This document shows, one piece after another, positions 17,414-26,625 of a stretch of DNA of 64,000 nucleotides. The notes under the pieces were generated by a model that was not told the origin of the DNA, made no database searches, and was given only the letters and a program-made list of their open reading frames with translations. The stretch is from Bacillus niameyensis. Its GTDB lineage: Bacteria > Bacillota > Bacilli > Bacillales > Bacillaceae_C. The position numbers were made by a program, and so were the translations under genes. The DNA is taken from contig NZ_LN831197.1 in assembly GCF_001375535.1 (NCBI RefSeq), positions 477,385 through 541,384 on the forward strand. Reading direction: 5' to 3'. Position 1 is the stretch's first letter. Every line of letters begins with the position of its first letter.

Positions 17414-18377
17414 TCAAAAGGTGTTAGCTGGTATTGATATAGGAGGGACTACTGTAAAACTGGCTCTTTTTACAGTAAAAGGAGAAATTCTCGCAAAATG
17501 GGAAATTCCAACTGATAAAACAGACTACGGAAAAAAAATTATGGAAGATGTTAAAGTTGCGGTAACAAATAAGCTTGCAGAATTAAACATCCCATATGAA
17601 TCTTTGAAAGCTGCAGGGGTCGGTGCTCCTGGTCCAGTTGATACTGAGAACGGTATTCTTCAAGGAGCTGTTAATATTGGTTGGAAAGATAATTTCCCGC
17701 TTCGCGATTTAATGCAATCAGCTTTAAATGTTCCTGTTGCCATTGAAAATGATGCAAACGCTGCAGCTCTCGGTGAAATGTGGAAGGGTGCTGGTTCAGG
17801 TGCAAAAGATTTAATCTGTATTACTCTCGGTACTGGAGTTGGCGGTGGCGTTATCGTAAATGGTGACATTGTCCACGGAAGCAATGGTGCTGCAGGTGAG
17901 ATTGGACACCTTACGTCTGTACCGCGTGACGGGTATTTGTGTAATTGTGGAAAGAGAGGCTGTTTAGAAACCGTTGCGTCTGCTACAGGAATCGTTCGCA
18001 CTGCTACTGACAAATTAGCTACTTTTGAAGGAAACTCCGTTTTAAAGGATCTCTTGCAGCAAAATGGTAAAATCTCTGCAAAAGATATCTTTGACGCTGC
18101 AAAATCTGGCGATCAACTTGCTTTGGAAACAGTATTGTCGCTTGCTGATCATTTAGGACTTGCGCTGGCCAACATTGGAAGTGTCTTTAATCCTGAAAGA
18201 ATCGTAGTAGGTGGCGGCGTGTCGAAGGCTGGCGACTTCTTACTCGACAAGATCAGACAAGCGTTTGACCAGTATTCCTTTAAAGCAGTAGCGGAATCGA
18301 CAGAAATCGTTTTGGCTAAACTAGGTAATGATGCTGGAATCGTTGGTGCTGGGTGGCTTGCAGCAAATAAAATATAA
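17406..18377 (+). CDS. glcK: Glucokinase (ROK family)
   Basis: This 323-residue cytoplasmic enzyme phosphorylates glucose with ATP. The N-terminal phosphate loop is LAGIDIGGTTVKLALF, the catalytic region has ENDANAAALGEMWKGAG, and the ROK zinc-binding motif CNCGKRGCLE is complete. Start ATG at 17406 follows AAAAGGGGA; it lies inside the end of yqgQ. The gene matches B. subtilis glcK (yqgR). A clear terminator follows about 80 bp downstream. Confidence 0.95.
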   Translation: MSNQKVLAGIDIGGTTVKLALFTVKGEILAKWEIPTDKTDYGKKIMEDVKVAVTNKLAELNIPYESLKAAGVGAPGPVDTENGILQGAVNIGWKDNFPLRDLMQSALNVPVAIENDANAAALGEMWKGAGSGAKDLICITLGTGVGGGVIVNGDIVHGSNGAAGEIGHLTSVPRDGYLCNCGKRGCLETVASATGIVRTATDKLATFEGNSVLKDLLQQNGKISAKDIFDAAKSGDQLALETVLSLADHLGLALANIGSVFNPERIVVGGGVSKAGDFLLDKIRQAFDQYSFKAVAESTEIVLAKLGNDAGIVGAGWLAANKI

Positions 18378-18455
18378 GAGTAAAATTCTTTTATGTAAAT
18401 AATTCTAAAAAAGTATTAATCTATTATGACAATTTCATGACTATTATTAAAAGTA

Positions 18456-18498
18456 AATGAAAGGGCGAGAAAAATCCATTCTTGCCCTTTCATTTTTC
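18456..18498 (+). terminator. Terminator of glcK
   Basis: AATGAAAGGGC pairs perfectly with GCCCTTTCATT, followed by TTT. The remaining 250 bp before the next gene hold no gene and no element I recognise. Confidence 0.85.
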
Positions 18499-18755
18499 CC
18501 TTCTATGTATATATATAATTGTGTCTAAAGTATGAAAAACAAAAAAGGTGGACAAATAGTGAAACTTTTTTGATGTTTATGCGTCTATAGATAGGGAATA
18601 GAGAATACAATTGTTTGGGATGAAAAAGGAAGTTGGTGAATATTCTTTCAATTGATTTTAAACAAGAAAGATATTATCATATTCGATAATGTAAAAAACA
18701 CTTCATAAATATTGGTATTTATTTAAGTTTTAATAGCTCAGGGAGGTAAACTGTA

Positions 18756-20618
18756 GTGGGTAAACTAAAAAGAGCCAATATCGTTCTTCCGGTAATCGCT
18801 GTTTTTCTGCTCTGGATCAAAACGTATATTGTCTACAAAACAAGTTTTACCATCACCATTGAAAATTTCATGCAGGAGCTTATTTTATTTATAAACCCGA
18901 TAAGCTTTTTGTTATTTATTTTTGGTATTTCGCTTTTCTTAAAAACAGAGAAATCTAAAATGAGGTATATATTCGGAACTAGCTTGTTATTAAGTTTAAT
19001 TCTTTACGGAAACATTGTCTTCTATCGCTTTTTTACTGATTTCTTAACATTGCCAGTTTTATTTCAAACTACGAATTTCGGCGATTTAGGCGACAGTGCC
19101 CTAACAGAGATTCATTGGTATGATTTCCTTTACTTTGTTGATGTAGCGATCCTTTATTTCGTTATTCGCTTTTTTCGTAAGAATGTTGAGTTTGTACCAA
19201 TTAAGAAGGTTCAGCGCAGAGCGTACTTTCTGTTGGCGGCTGCCATGTTGTTTTTCAATACTGGTTTAGCAGAAGCTGAACGCCCTCAACTATTAACTAG
19301 AACTTTTGACAGAGAAATACTAGTTAAGAATCTTGGAACCTATAACTATCACTTGTATGATATTTTCCTACAATCAAAGTCTTCTGCACAGCGTGCTATG
19401 GCTGATGGCAGTGAGCTTGTTGATATTGATAACTATGTAAGAGCTAAATTTGTTAAGCCGGATCCAAATATGTTTGGCGTAGCAGAAGGAAAAAACTTGA
19501 TTGTTGTTAGCTTGGAATCTTTACAAAGCTTTGTCATTAATAATGATGTTTATGGTGAAGAAGTAACTCCTTTTTTAAATGAGTTAATCAATGACAGTTA
19601 CTATTTTGAGAACTTTTATCACCAGACAGGGCAAGGGAAAACATCTGATTCGGAATTCTTGCTCGAAAATTCATTATACCCATTAAGTCGGGGTGCGGTT
19701 TTCTTTACTCATGCAGGTAATGAACTTGATGCAATGGCAGAGAAACTTGGTGAAAAGGGTTATTTTACATCAACGATGCATGCAAACAATAAAAGTTTCT
19801 GGAACCGGGATATTATGTATCAAGCGATCGGTTATGATTACTTTTACTCTGCAACTGATTACAACATAACTCCAGAAATATCGGTAGGTTGGGGAATGAA
19901 AGACAGTCCTTTCTTTGACCAATCTGTTGAACTTATGAAATCGATGGAGAAACCATTTTATACAAAAATGATTACGTTGACGAATCACCATCCTTTCCGA
20001 CTAGACGAAGAAGATAAATATATTGATGAATATGATTCGAAAAGCGGGACTTTAAATCGATATTTTCAAACAGTACGGTACATGGACGAAGCTTTGAAAG
20101 AGTTCTTCCAAAAATTAAAAGATGAAGGTTTATATGAGAACTCTATAATTGTCATGTATGGAGATCATTACGGAATATCCGAAAACCATAATGAGGCAAT
20201 GGAGCAATATTTAGGCAAAGAAGTAACTCCATTTGTTAGTGCGCAATTACAGCGAGTCCCATTATTTGTTCATATTCCAGGTGTAACTAATAATGGTAGA
20301 GGAGAGGTCATATCTAAAGTCGGTGGACAAATCGATTTGAAACCTACACTCTTGCATTTAATGGGTGTCAATACGAAAAACGATATTCAATTTGGCGAGG
20401 ATTTGTTCTCGCCGGATCATCGCGAATTCATTGTATTTCGTGATGGAAGCTTTATTACTCGTGAATATGTTTATACTAGAGATACTTGTTACTCTAAGGA
20501 AACTGAAGAACCGATTGAGGACTCCTATTGTGAGCCGTATAAAGAAAAAGTACAAAAAGAACTGGGTTACTCAGACAAAATTATTAATGGTGACTTATTA
20601 AGGTTTTATGAAGACTGA
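18756..20618 (+). CDS. yqgS: LtaS-family lipoteichoic acid synthase or primase (YqgS-like)
   Basis: The 620-residue protein has five N-terminal membrane spans (about residues 5-165) and an extracellular sulfatase-fold domain. Motifs of LtaS enzymes are visible: NLIVVSLESLQSFV, HQTGQGKTSDSEFL with the nucleophilic Thr, MHANNKSFWNRD and VMYGDHYG. LtaS enzymes polymerise glycerol phosphate from phosphatidylglycerol; paralogues act as primases or in sporulation. B. subtilis has YfnI, YqgS, YflE and YvgJ, and the position here fits YqgS. Start GTG follows GGGAGG. A terminator follows directly. Confidence 0.88.
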   Translation: MGKLKRANIVLPVIAVFLLWIKTYIVYKTSFTITIENFMQELILFINPISFLLFIFGISLFLKTEKSKMRYIFGTSLLLSLILYGNIVFYRFFTDFLTLPVLFQTTNFGDLGDSALTEIHWYDFLYFVDVAILYFVIRFFRKNVEFVPIKKVQRRAYFLLAAAMLFFNTGLAEAERPQLLTRTFDREILVKNLGTYNYHLYDIFLQSKSSAQRAMADGSELVDIDNYVRAKFVKPDPNMFGVAEGKNLIVVSLESLQSFVINNDVYGEEVTPFLNELINDSYYFENFYHQTGQGKTSDSEFLLENSLYPLSRGAVFFTHAGNELDAMAEKLGEKGYFTSTMHANNKSFWNRDIMYQAIGYDYFYSATDYNITPEISVGWGMKDSPFFDQSVELMKSMEKPFYTKMITLTNHHPFRLDEEDKYIDEYDSKSGTLNRYFQTVRYMDEALKEFFQKLKDEGLYENSIIVMYGDHYGISENHNEAMEQYLGKEVTPFVSAQLQRVPLFVHIPGVTNNGRGEVISKVGGQIDLKPTLLHLMGVNTKNDIQFGEDLFSPDHREFIVFRDGSFITREYVYTRDTCYSKETEEPIEDSYCEPYKEKVQKELGYSDKIINGDLLRFYED

Positions 20619-20634
20619 AGAAATTTAAATAATT

Positions 20635-20667
20635 GACTCCCCAACATATGTTGCGGGAGTTTTTTTA
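20635..20667 (+). terminator. Terminator of the LtaS-like gene
   Basis: ACTCCC-c-AACAT pairs with ATGTTgcGGGAGT and is followed by a run of seven T. Confidence 0.8.
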
Positions 20668-20701
20668 CAGGAGCGTTATTTTTAATATGGGGATGATTAT
20701 A

Positions 20702-21829
20702 ATGGGGGGGAAAATAAATTCATGGATAATAGTAATTGTGAGCAGCTTATTTCTGCTTGCTAGTTGTGTAAGTATAGACAAAGAAAAGCCAAACTTAGAT
20801 GAGCCGGTTGGAGAAGGTAAACAAGAAACTGCAAAACCTGAACAAAAGCCAGATTTGGTCCCTGTTGAGATTAAACAAGCAAATGTGGATAAGATATACG
20901 GTTGGCTTGATGATCAAACAATTTTATACTCCTATGTTCAAGAAGGCAGTTATATAATAGCTTCTTATGAACTTTTTAATGGTAGTTCACGCATTATTTT
21001 CACTTCAGAACATCCGATTAATAACGTTAAGATTCACCAAAGTGGCCAAATGCTTTTTGTTCACACTTCCAAAAGCTCTTATGCTGCTACAGTTTATTTT
21101 ATAGATCCCCGAGGAAACACTTTTTACTCAACTGAAATTGAGTCGCACGAATTAACTTATAAATGGAATGAGCAAGATCCAAATTTAATGTTAGTAACGG
21201 CTTTTTATGAAGATTGGTCCTATGAGACAATGTATATCCATGTAGAAGACCGAACTATCAATAAAGTTGAAGGATTACAACCTTTTATGAAGTGGATTGG
21301 AGAGAATGGGATTCTTGAGCAAGAGTGGAATAGGGAAGAACAGGAATTTTTTGCACCTATTATTAAGAAATCGCTCGATAATATGGAGGCAGGGCAACGC
21401 CTCATAGAGCAGGTATATCGATTTGATGTACTTGGAAACAAGCTCATGACTATAAACGTTCCTACAAACCGTCCAGACATAATGGAGTACCATTTTTATG
21501 ATCAAAATTTAGAACAATACTCAACGATTGTTACGCCTAATTTAACTCAATATACAGATTGGCTAATTCCATTTTATGATTATATGGACAGTAATCATGT
21601 TTTTTTATCTTTTGTGCCTAAAAAACATGAAAGCGCAGATAGTTATAAAGAAGGATTCCAATTGATAAGTTTTAACTTACAGGAAAACACAAAAAAGGTC
21701 ATAATTGATCAATTAGACAATAAACCAATTTCGTGTGCACCGAATGGAAAATACTGTTTGTATGGTCACCTATTTGAACAGTTGTTAGATCTAGATTCAG
21801 CTAAAATCTTTAATCTTATAATAAAATAA
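20702..21829 (+). CDS. yqgU: Lipoprotein YqgU
   Basis: The 375-residue product has a lipoprotein signal peptide with the lipobox LLASC near residue 20, so it should be anchored outside the membrane. Short repeated strands such as KIYGWLDDQTILYSY and NLMLVTAFYEDWSYETMYI suggest a beta-propeller-like WD-type fold; this is inference. I chose ATG 20702, which has GGGGATGAT just upstream; ATG 20687 is an alternative. The position after the LtaS-like gene fits B. subtilis yqgU. Function unknown. Confidence 0.75.
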   Translation: MGGKINSWIIVIVSSLFLLASCVSIDKEKPNLDEPVGEGKQETAKPEQKPDLVPVEIKQANVDKIYGWLDDQTILYSYVQEGSYIIASYELFNGSSRIIFTSEHPINNVKIHQSGQMLFVHTSKSSYAATVYFIDPRGNTFYSTEIESHELTYKWNEQDPNLMLVTAFYEDWSYETMYIHVEDRTINKVEGLQPFMKWIGENGILEQEWNREEQEFFAPIIKKSLDNMEAGQRLIEQVYRFDVLGNKLMTINVPTNRPDIMEYHFYDQNLEQYSTIVTPNLTQYTDWLIPFYDYMDSNHVFLSFVPKKHESADSYKEGFQLISFNLQENTKKVIIDQLDNKPISCAPNGKYCLYGHLFEQLLDLDSAKIFNLIIK

Positions 21830-21860
21830 AAAAGAGGCAGCTCTGTTAACTGCCTCTTCC
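21830..21860. terminator. Bidirectional terminator (yqgU/yqgW)
   Basis: AAGAGGCAG pairs with CTGCCTCTT around a 9-nt loop; A-run upstream and T-rich downstream. Confidence 0.85.
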
Positions 21861-21899
21861 TTAGCTTTGTCTAGCTTCATGCGCAATGCTTGCTCATTT

Positions 21900-22073
21900 T
21901 TATTTAGGTAGAGAATCGGGAAGATGGATTAGTGTTGCAATCGCAAAAAAGCCGAATACAAGCATAGTTCCTCCGCCAAATAAAATCCCAAGGATATTTT
22001 TGTTTTTTAAAGCACTAAAAGTACCAAAAACAGCAAGTAATGCAACTAAAAGAAAAATAATAGAGATACCCAT
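21900..22073 (-). CDS. yqgW: DUF2759 small membrane protein (YqgW)
   Basis: A 57-residue frame on the minus strand encodes two hydrophobic spans: IIFLLVALLAVFGTFSAL and GGGTMLVFGFFAIATLI, joined by KNKNILGILF. The ATG at 22073 follows GGAGC at good spacing. This fits DUF2759 in size and in its place beside yqgX. A longer frame on the opposite strand here is a shadow. Function unknown. Confidence 0.75.
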   Translation of the reverse strand: MGISIIFLLVALLAVFGTFSALKNKNILGILFGGGTMLVFGFFAIATLIHLPDSLPK

Positions 22074-22330
22074 TATGAAAATGCTCCTTTCACAATATAA
22101 TCAATCGTACAACTATGTATATAATTTACCTTTATACTCCTTCATATTTTAATGCTTTTTCTTCAGTTTGTCGAGTTGTAAAAGTGACACTTCTTTGAAA
22201 GCTAGTGAAAAATAGACGTTTACATATAAACAGGCGGATCTTTTACTTAGTATATGGCTATATAAAATTGTCATTCGTTCAATTTTCTAATAGGGAATGA
22301 TAATATTAAATCATAAAGGGAGGGAAAAAT

Positions 22331-22954
22331 ATGAAATGGCTACAAATCCCGCTTGGTCCGATGCAAACTAATTGTTATTTATTATTTAATTCTAAAAAAG
22401 AATGTATCGTATTTGATCCAGGTGAGCAAGGTCAGGAATTAAACACTTACTTAAAAAAAGAAGGGTATCAACCGTTAGCTATTTTACTTACGCATGCACA
22501 TTTTGACCATATTGGTGCAATAGATGTAGTTAGAGAGCAGTGGAATATTCCTGTGTACGTACATGAAATGGAAGCAGAATGGTTAACAAATCCTTTATTG
22601 AATGGATCAAAGCGATTCGGCACGGAAATAACTATTAAACCTGCTGATCAGCTAATTCATGAAGAAGGTGAATTAAAAATCGGTAATTTTTCATTTGAAC
22701 TTTTCCATACACCTGGACATTCTCCAGGAAGTATTTCTTATTATGTAAAAGAATCAGCGATTGTATTTGCGGGTGATACTTTATTTGCATCAAGTATTGG
22801 GCGAACGGATTTAACTGGGGGAAGTTATAGCGAATTAATGGAAAGTATTCATACAAAATTGTTAGTATTGCCTGATCATACACACGTATTGTCAGGGCAT
22901 GGTCCTATGACGACCGTTATAAAAGAGAAAAATGAAAATCCGTTTCTCAAATAA
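22331..22954 (+). CDS. yqgX: MBL-fold metallo-hydrolase YqgX
   Basis: The 207-residue protein has the metallo-beta-lactamase metal motif THAHFDHIG (residues 54-62), further ligands in HTPGHSPGS and FAGDTLF, and SGHGP near the end. It belongs to the glyoxalase II-like group. In B. subtilis YqgX has been linked to methylglyoxal detoxification; the exact substrate here is inferred. Start ATG follows AGGGAGGG. Converges with yqgY over a terminator. Confidence 0.88.
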   Translation: MKWLQIPLGPMQTNCYLLFNSKKECIVFDPGEQGQELNTYLKKEGYQPLAILLTHAHFDHIGAIDVVREQWNIPVYVHEMEAEWLTNPLLNGSKRFGTEITIKPADQLIHEEGELKIGNFSFELFHTPGHSPGSISYYVKESAIVFAGDTLFASSIGRTDLTGGSYSELMESIHTKLLVLPDHTHVLSGHGPMTTVIKEKNENPFLK

Positions 22955-22964
22955 TAAAAAATGT

Positions 22965-22992
22965 AAAAAAGACTGCATGCGCAGTCTTTTTT
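22965..22992. terminator. Bidirectional terminator (yqgX/yqgY)
   Basis: A perfect 12-bp stem AAAAAAGACTGC with loop ATGC closes with GCAGTCTTTTTT. Confidence 0.9.
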
Positions 22993-23236
22993 AACCTAAT
23001 CCGCCACCTGGAGGCATTAAGAACAATGTATAGTATGTAAATCCAGCCATAAATACAGTACAATAGGCAGCGAACACATACATATACATCCGCTCGGATA
23101 ATCTTAAATAACTAAGAAGAACAAAGAATCCAGTTTGCCCTAAAAATAATAAGGCTGTTTTATCCATGCCGCCAAGATACAACATAATAGCAAAAATACC
23201 TGTCCAAAAACCCAATACTCTATACATACGATCCAT
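22991..23236 (-). CDS. yqgY: DUF2626 membrane protein (YqgY)
   Basis: The 81-residue protein has two or three hydrophobic spans (LGFWTGIFAIMLYLGG, ALLFLGQTGFFVLLSYL and YVFAAYCTVFMAGFTYYTLFLM) and ends PPGGGLG. This agrees with DUF2626/YqgY, a small conserved Bacillus membrane protein of unknown function. Start ATG follows GGAGGGG. The order yqgX-yqgY-comGA is as in B. subtilis apart from yqgZ. Confidence 0.85.
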   Translation of the reverse strand: MDRMYRVLGFWTGIFAIMLYLGGMDKTALLFLGQTGFFVLLSYLRLSERMYMYVFAAYCTVFMAGFTYYTLFLMPPGGGLG

Positions 23237-23485
23237 ATGTATCCCCTCCTTTGCAGCGAGTAATCCATCAATACCTTATTATAAAGGAATAGTATTGAAA
23301 AAGTAAATACAAGAGCGAGTAACTTTGTGACATTTGCGTGATACTATTCTCATGTATATTTTATTATATAAGTATACCTCATAATCCGGAAAATTATTTT
23401 TTAAAATTTTTTATTTATTAGCAGGAATATTGAAAAGCTTGTCGAATAATGAATTTAACAAGAAAATAAAAAAAGGTGGTGTTTC

Positions 23486-23503
23486 ATGAGCAATGAGCAT
23501 TGA
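23486..23503 (+). other. Five-codon reading frame overlapping the comGA start
   Basis: ATG AGC AAT GAG CAT TGA begins 4-5 nt after the ribosome binding site AAAGGTGGTG and spans the comGA ATG (23493). The comGA ATG is 11 nt from the same site. Ribosomes may choose between the two, which could damp comGA translation. It may also be chance. Confidence 0.35.
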
Positions 23504-24590
23504 AAAAATTGCAAATGCCCTCATTTCTCAAGCTTTATACTATGATGCTACAGACGTGCACATAGCTCCTCGATCTAAAACCTATCTCATCGAATTTCGA
23601 ATTAACGGCAGCTTATCATCGCACAAAAAAATTTCACATCAATTGGGGGAGAGACTTATTTCTCATTTTAAGTTTATGGCCTCCATGGACATTGGTGAAA
23701 AACGAAAACCGCAAAGCGGCTCACTGCAGTCCCATTTCTTCGGAACCTTTACTTCACTAAGAATTTCCACTTTACCAACCGCCAAGTCACAAGAAAGTAT
23801 TGTTATTCGCATACTCCACCAGCATCAATCCCTATCCCTTGAAAAATTATCTTTATTCCCATCGAGTATAAAAATCTTGCAATCATTTATGTTTCAAGCA
23901 CATGGACTTATTTTGTTCACGGGGCCAACCGGTAGTGGAAAATCTACAACTATGTTTTCGCTAGCTGAATATTGTTCCATTCATCTACATCGTCGTGTCA
24001 TTACCCTTGAAGACCCTGTAGAAAAACAAAATGATTATTTTTTGCAAGTACAAGTAAATGAAAAGGCTGGTATTGGTTTTCAAAGTGGGCTAAAGGCGAT
24101 ATTGCGCCACGATCCTGATGTAATTATGATTGGTGAAATTCGTGATGCTGAAACCGCGATGATCGCTGTGCGAGCAGCAATGACGGGTCATCTTGTTTTA
24201 TCAAGTATACATACAAGGAATGCCGTAGGTGCGCTCTATCGATTACTTGAATTTGGGATTAAAGAATATGAAATTGAACAAACATTGCTAGCTGTTACTG
24301 GTCAGAGATTAGTTTCAATAAAATGCCCTTTCTGCGGTTTCAACTGCTCAAAGTATTGTATAAGACCCAATCATTTAAAAAGAACAGGTATTTATGAAAT
24401 GTTACACGGTTATGTTCTTACTCAAGCAATGAACGACCTTCGGAAAGGGGGTGATCCGTTCGCATATAACAAGTTACAAAAATTAATTGCAAAGGGGGTT
24501 GCACTTGGATACATCTCTCAAGAAGAGTATCGAAGATGGATCGTTCATGAAGAAAATGAAATTGAAAGAACAAAGTCAATTTTTTATTAG
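23493..24590 (+). CDS. comGA: Competence ATPase ComGA
   Basis: The 365-residue PilB-type ATPase powers assembly of the transformation pilus on the cytoplasmic side of the membrane. Walker A is GPTGSGKST near residue 147, the Asp box and Walker B lie in ITLEDPVEKQ and VIMIGEIRDAETA, and the tetracysteine-like region CPFCGFNCSKYC sits near residue 278. The length is slightly over the usual 356. Its end overlaps comGB by 44 bp, starting a tightly packed seven-gene operon. ComK control is expected but I could not show a convincing ComK site. Confidence 0.95.
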   Translation: MSIEKIANALISQALYYDATDVHIAPRSKTYLIEFRINGSLSSHKKISHQLGERLISHFKFMASMDIGEKRKPQSGSLQSHFFGTFTSLRISTLPTAKSQESIVIRILHQHQSLSLEKLSLFPSSIKILQSFMFQAHGLILFTGPTGSGKSTTMFSLAEYCSIHLHRRVITLEDPVEKQNDYFLQVQVNEKAGIGFQSGLKAILRHDPDVIMIGEIRDAETAMIAVRAAMTGHLVLSSIHTRNAVGALYRLLEFGIKEYEIEQTLLAVTGQRLVSIKCPFCGFNCSKYCIRPNHLKRTGIYEMLHGYVLTQAMNDLRKGGDPFAYNKLQKLIAKGVALGYISQEEYRRWIVHEENEIERTKSIFY

Positions 24591-25569
24591 AGGAAGTGAC
24601 CTACTGGAAAATGGTTTTACGCTGTTGGAAGTATTACAATTTCTTGCCAATTTACAAGTAGACCAGCATCAACGATTTCAATCCATCATCCAAGAGCTTC
24701 AAGCCGGAGCTCCAATCCATGAAGTGTTACTTAAACATGATTTTGATCGTCACGCATGTGCGACTATTTATTTCGCTGAAAGGCATGGTTTTTTAGCAAC
24801 TTCGTTCAAAGAATGTGGAAAGTATTTACTGCAAAAGGATCAGGACCAAAAGAAATGGTTCAAATTATTACAGTATCCAACTGTTTTGTTTTGTGTCCTC
24901 GTATTCGTTTCCATTCTCCTTCACACCTTATTACTGCCACGTTTTCAAGTATTGTATGGAACAATGGGCTACCAGCCTAGTGGAATAACCCAATTCATAC
25001 TTTATGTTCTCGAAAATTTCCCTTATCTATTATTTTTTTCCTTCATCCTTCTCACCATAGTCATTCTATTCTTCAGAAGGACTCTGAATAAAAAAACAGT
25101 ACTTCAAAGAGCCGATTTTTTGGCCTCCATTCCCTTTTTCAAAACCTTTTACAAGTTATATCAAACAATATTTCTGTCAAGAGAGTGGAGTTTTCTGTTG
25201 AAGAGCGGCTTTTCATTAAACGATATTATTCACATTATGGAAACCCAAGCGTTTCTTCCGCTAATGAGAGAGACAGGTAAGGTCATAAAAAGAGAACTTT
25301 TAATAGGCTATTCGTTTTCGGAGGCCATCACCAATATAAGTTTTATAGAAAGCGAAATGGTCTTAATGGTAGCTCATGGGGAAAAAAATGGGCGTTTGGA
25401 TAAGGAACTTCTTTATTATAGTCGTATTTGTGCACAGAAGTTAGAAGAAATGATGATGAGATTTATGATGATTATTCAACCAATTATTTTTTCAGTGATT
25501 GGACTAATAGTTGCAATCATTTATATCTCTATCTTCTTCCCGATGTTTCAAATGATTGATTCTTTTTAA
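24547..25569 (+). CDS. comGB: Competence pilus platform protein ComGB
   Basis: The product (340 residues from ATG 24547) belongs to the PilC/GspF family of polytopic platform proteins. Three membrane spans are visible: FCVLVFVSILLHTLLL, LLFFSFILLTIVILFF, and the C-terminal IIFSVIGLIVAIIYISIFFP. The soluble domains have LLENGFTLLEVLQFL and LLKSGFSLNDIIHIM, the duplicated T2SSF motif. The upstream frame extends to 24487, but the family N-terminus (KLKEQ) begins just after the chosen ATG. It overlaps comGA. Confidence 0.93.
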   Translation: MKKMKLKEQSQFFIRGSDLLENGFTLLEVLQFLANLQVDQHQRFQSIIQELQAGAPIHEVLLKHDFDRHACATIYFAERHGFLATSFKECGKYLLQKDQDQKKWFKLLQYPTVLFCVLVFVSILLHTLLLPRFQVLYGTMGYQPSGITQFILYVLENFPYLLFFSFILLTIVILFFRRTLNKKTVLQRADFLASIPFFKTFYKLYQTIFLSREWSFLLKSGFSLNDIIHIMETQAFLPLMRETGKVIKRELLIGYSFSEAITNISFIESEMVLMVAHGEKNGRLDKELLYYSRICAQKLEEMMMRFMMIIQPIIFSVIGLIVAIIYISIFFPMFQMIDSF

Positions 25570-25581
25570 GGAGAGGAAATA

Positions 25582-25911
25582 ATGAAAAAATATATTCAAA
25601 ATCAAAAAGCCTTTACATTAATCGAAATGTTAATCGTATTGTTAATCATTTCCGTAATTTTGTTAGTTGCTCTACCAAATGTTACAAAGCATAGTGAAAC
25701 AATAAATAAAAAAGGTTGTGAAGCATTGATCCAAATGGTTCAGGGACAAGTTCAAGCTTATCATATGGAAAAGCAAGAATATCCAACGAATTTTCGCGAT
25801 CTAGAGGATGCTGGTTATATAAAATCTGCTGATTTACAGTGTCCAGATGGGTCTAACCTAGTTATAGCTAATGGGGTTGTGAAAGAGGCGTCTAAACAAG
25901 AAACGCCATGA
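25582..25911 (+). CDS. comGC: Major pseudopilin ComGC
   Basis: This 109-residue prepilin has the class III signal AFTLIEMLIVLLIISVILLV, cut before Phe by ComC with N-methylation. A short globular C-terminus contains two cysteines (KGCEAL and LQCPDG), which form the disulfide needed for pilus stability in B. subtilis. Start ATG follows AAGGAGAGG. The stop overlaps comGD by 4 bp. It is the main subunit of the DNA-uptake pilus. Confidence 0.95.
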   Translation: MKKYIQNQKAFTLIEMLIVLLIISVILLVALPNVTKHSETINKKGCEALIQMVQGQVQAYHMEKQEYPTNFRDLEDAGYIKSADLQCPDGSNLVIANGVVKEASKQETP

Positions 25912-26345
25912 GAGCTAATCAGTCAGAAAAAGGGTTTACACTCATTGAGATGATGATTGTGCTCGCTGTTATTTCTATTATTTTGTCCTTTAGTATACTG
26001 ACACTAAAATCTTTTTCAGAAATGATCCAAAAAAAAATGTTCGTTACACAACTAGAATCTGATTTATATTACGCTCACTCATATGCCTTAAATAGAAGAG
26101 AGACAGTCGTATTCAGTTTTTCAATTTTATCAAATGAATATAATGCGGTCACTGCGACTGGGGAGGTAATTTTTGTAAGAAAGCTCCCTCACTCAATTTA
26201 TATTGAAAAAACGAATCTCCATTCTTTTTCAATTACTCCGCGAGGGACTGTATCTAATTTTGGCACTGTTAACTTTCGACACAATCAGAAAACTTTTAAA
26301 ATGACGGTCTATATTGGAAGGGGGCGCTTTTCAATTGAAAAATGA
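25908..26345 (+). CDS. comGD: Minor pseudopilin ComGD
   Basis: The product has 145 residues with a type IV prepilin N-terminus, EKGFTLIEMMIVLAVISIIL, followed by a beta-rich domain. It is a minor pilin of the competence pilus. Its ATG overlaps the comGC stop. The last 11 bp overlap the comGE start region. Confidence 0.9.
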   Translation: MRANQSEKGFTLIEMMIVLAVISIILSFSILTLKSFSEMIQKKMFVTQLESDLYYAHSYALNRRETVVFSFSILSNEYNAVTATGEVIFVRKLPHSIYIEKTNLHSFSITPRGTVSNFGTVNFRHNQKTFKMTVYIGRGRFSIEK

Positions 26346-26625
26346 GCATGGGTTTACTTTTTTGGAAAGTTTGCTTTCTCTTTCTTTCATTCTTCTGTTG
26401 TGTGGAACGCTATTTCCGATCATGTTTGGGATGATGAATAAATTAAAAGACGAAAAAAAAGAAATGACTAGTTATCGAATTTTGTTTGAATATGTCGAGG
26501 GATATCCCGATATGGAATTACCCTTTAAGACTAAAAGAATAAATCGAGGAATTGAATATGAAATATTAATTGAAAACGGGAGAGCCTGTATTGAATATGA
26601 AAGAAATCAAAAATGTGTTGAATAA
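26335..26625 (+). CDS. comGE: Minor pseudopilin ComGE
   Basis: About 96 residues from the TTG at 26335, which lies behind GGAAGGGGG and gives KNEHGFTFLESLLSLSFILL, the prepilin signal. An earlier TTG at 26314 lies within the ribosome binding region. Size and order fit ComGE. It overlaps comGD upstream and comGF downstream. Confidence 0.85.
   Translation: MKNEHGFTFLESLLSLSFILLLCGTLFPIMFGMMNKLKDEKKEMTSYRILFEYVEGYPDMELPFKTKRINRGIEYEILIENGRACIEYERNQKCVE

Noticed and set aside
21886-22152. 88-residue plus-strand frame
   Set aside because: It is the shadow of the small DUF2759 gene on the minus strand, which has a ribosome binding site and a membrane-protein pattern.
23390-23420. ComK binding site upstream of comGA
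   Set aside because: One AAAA-N5-TTTT box exists at 23390-23402, but the region is nearly pure A and T and no second box is found at the required 8, 18 or 31 bp spacing.
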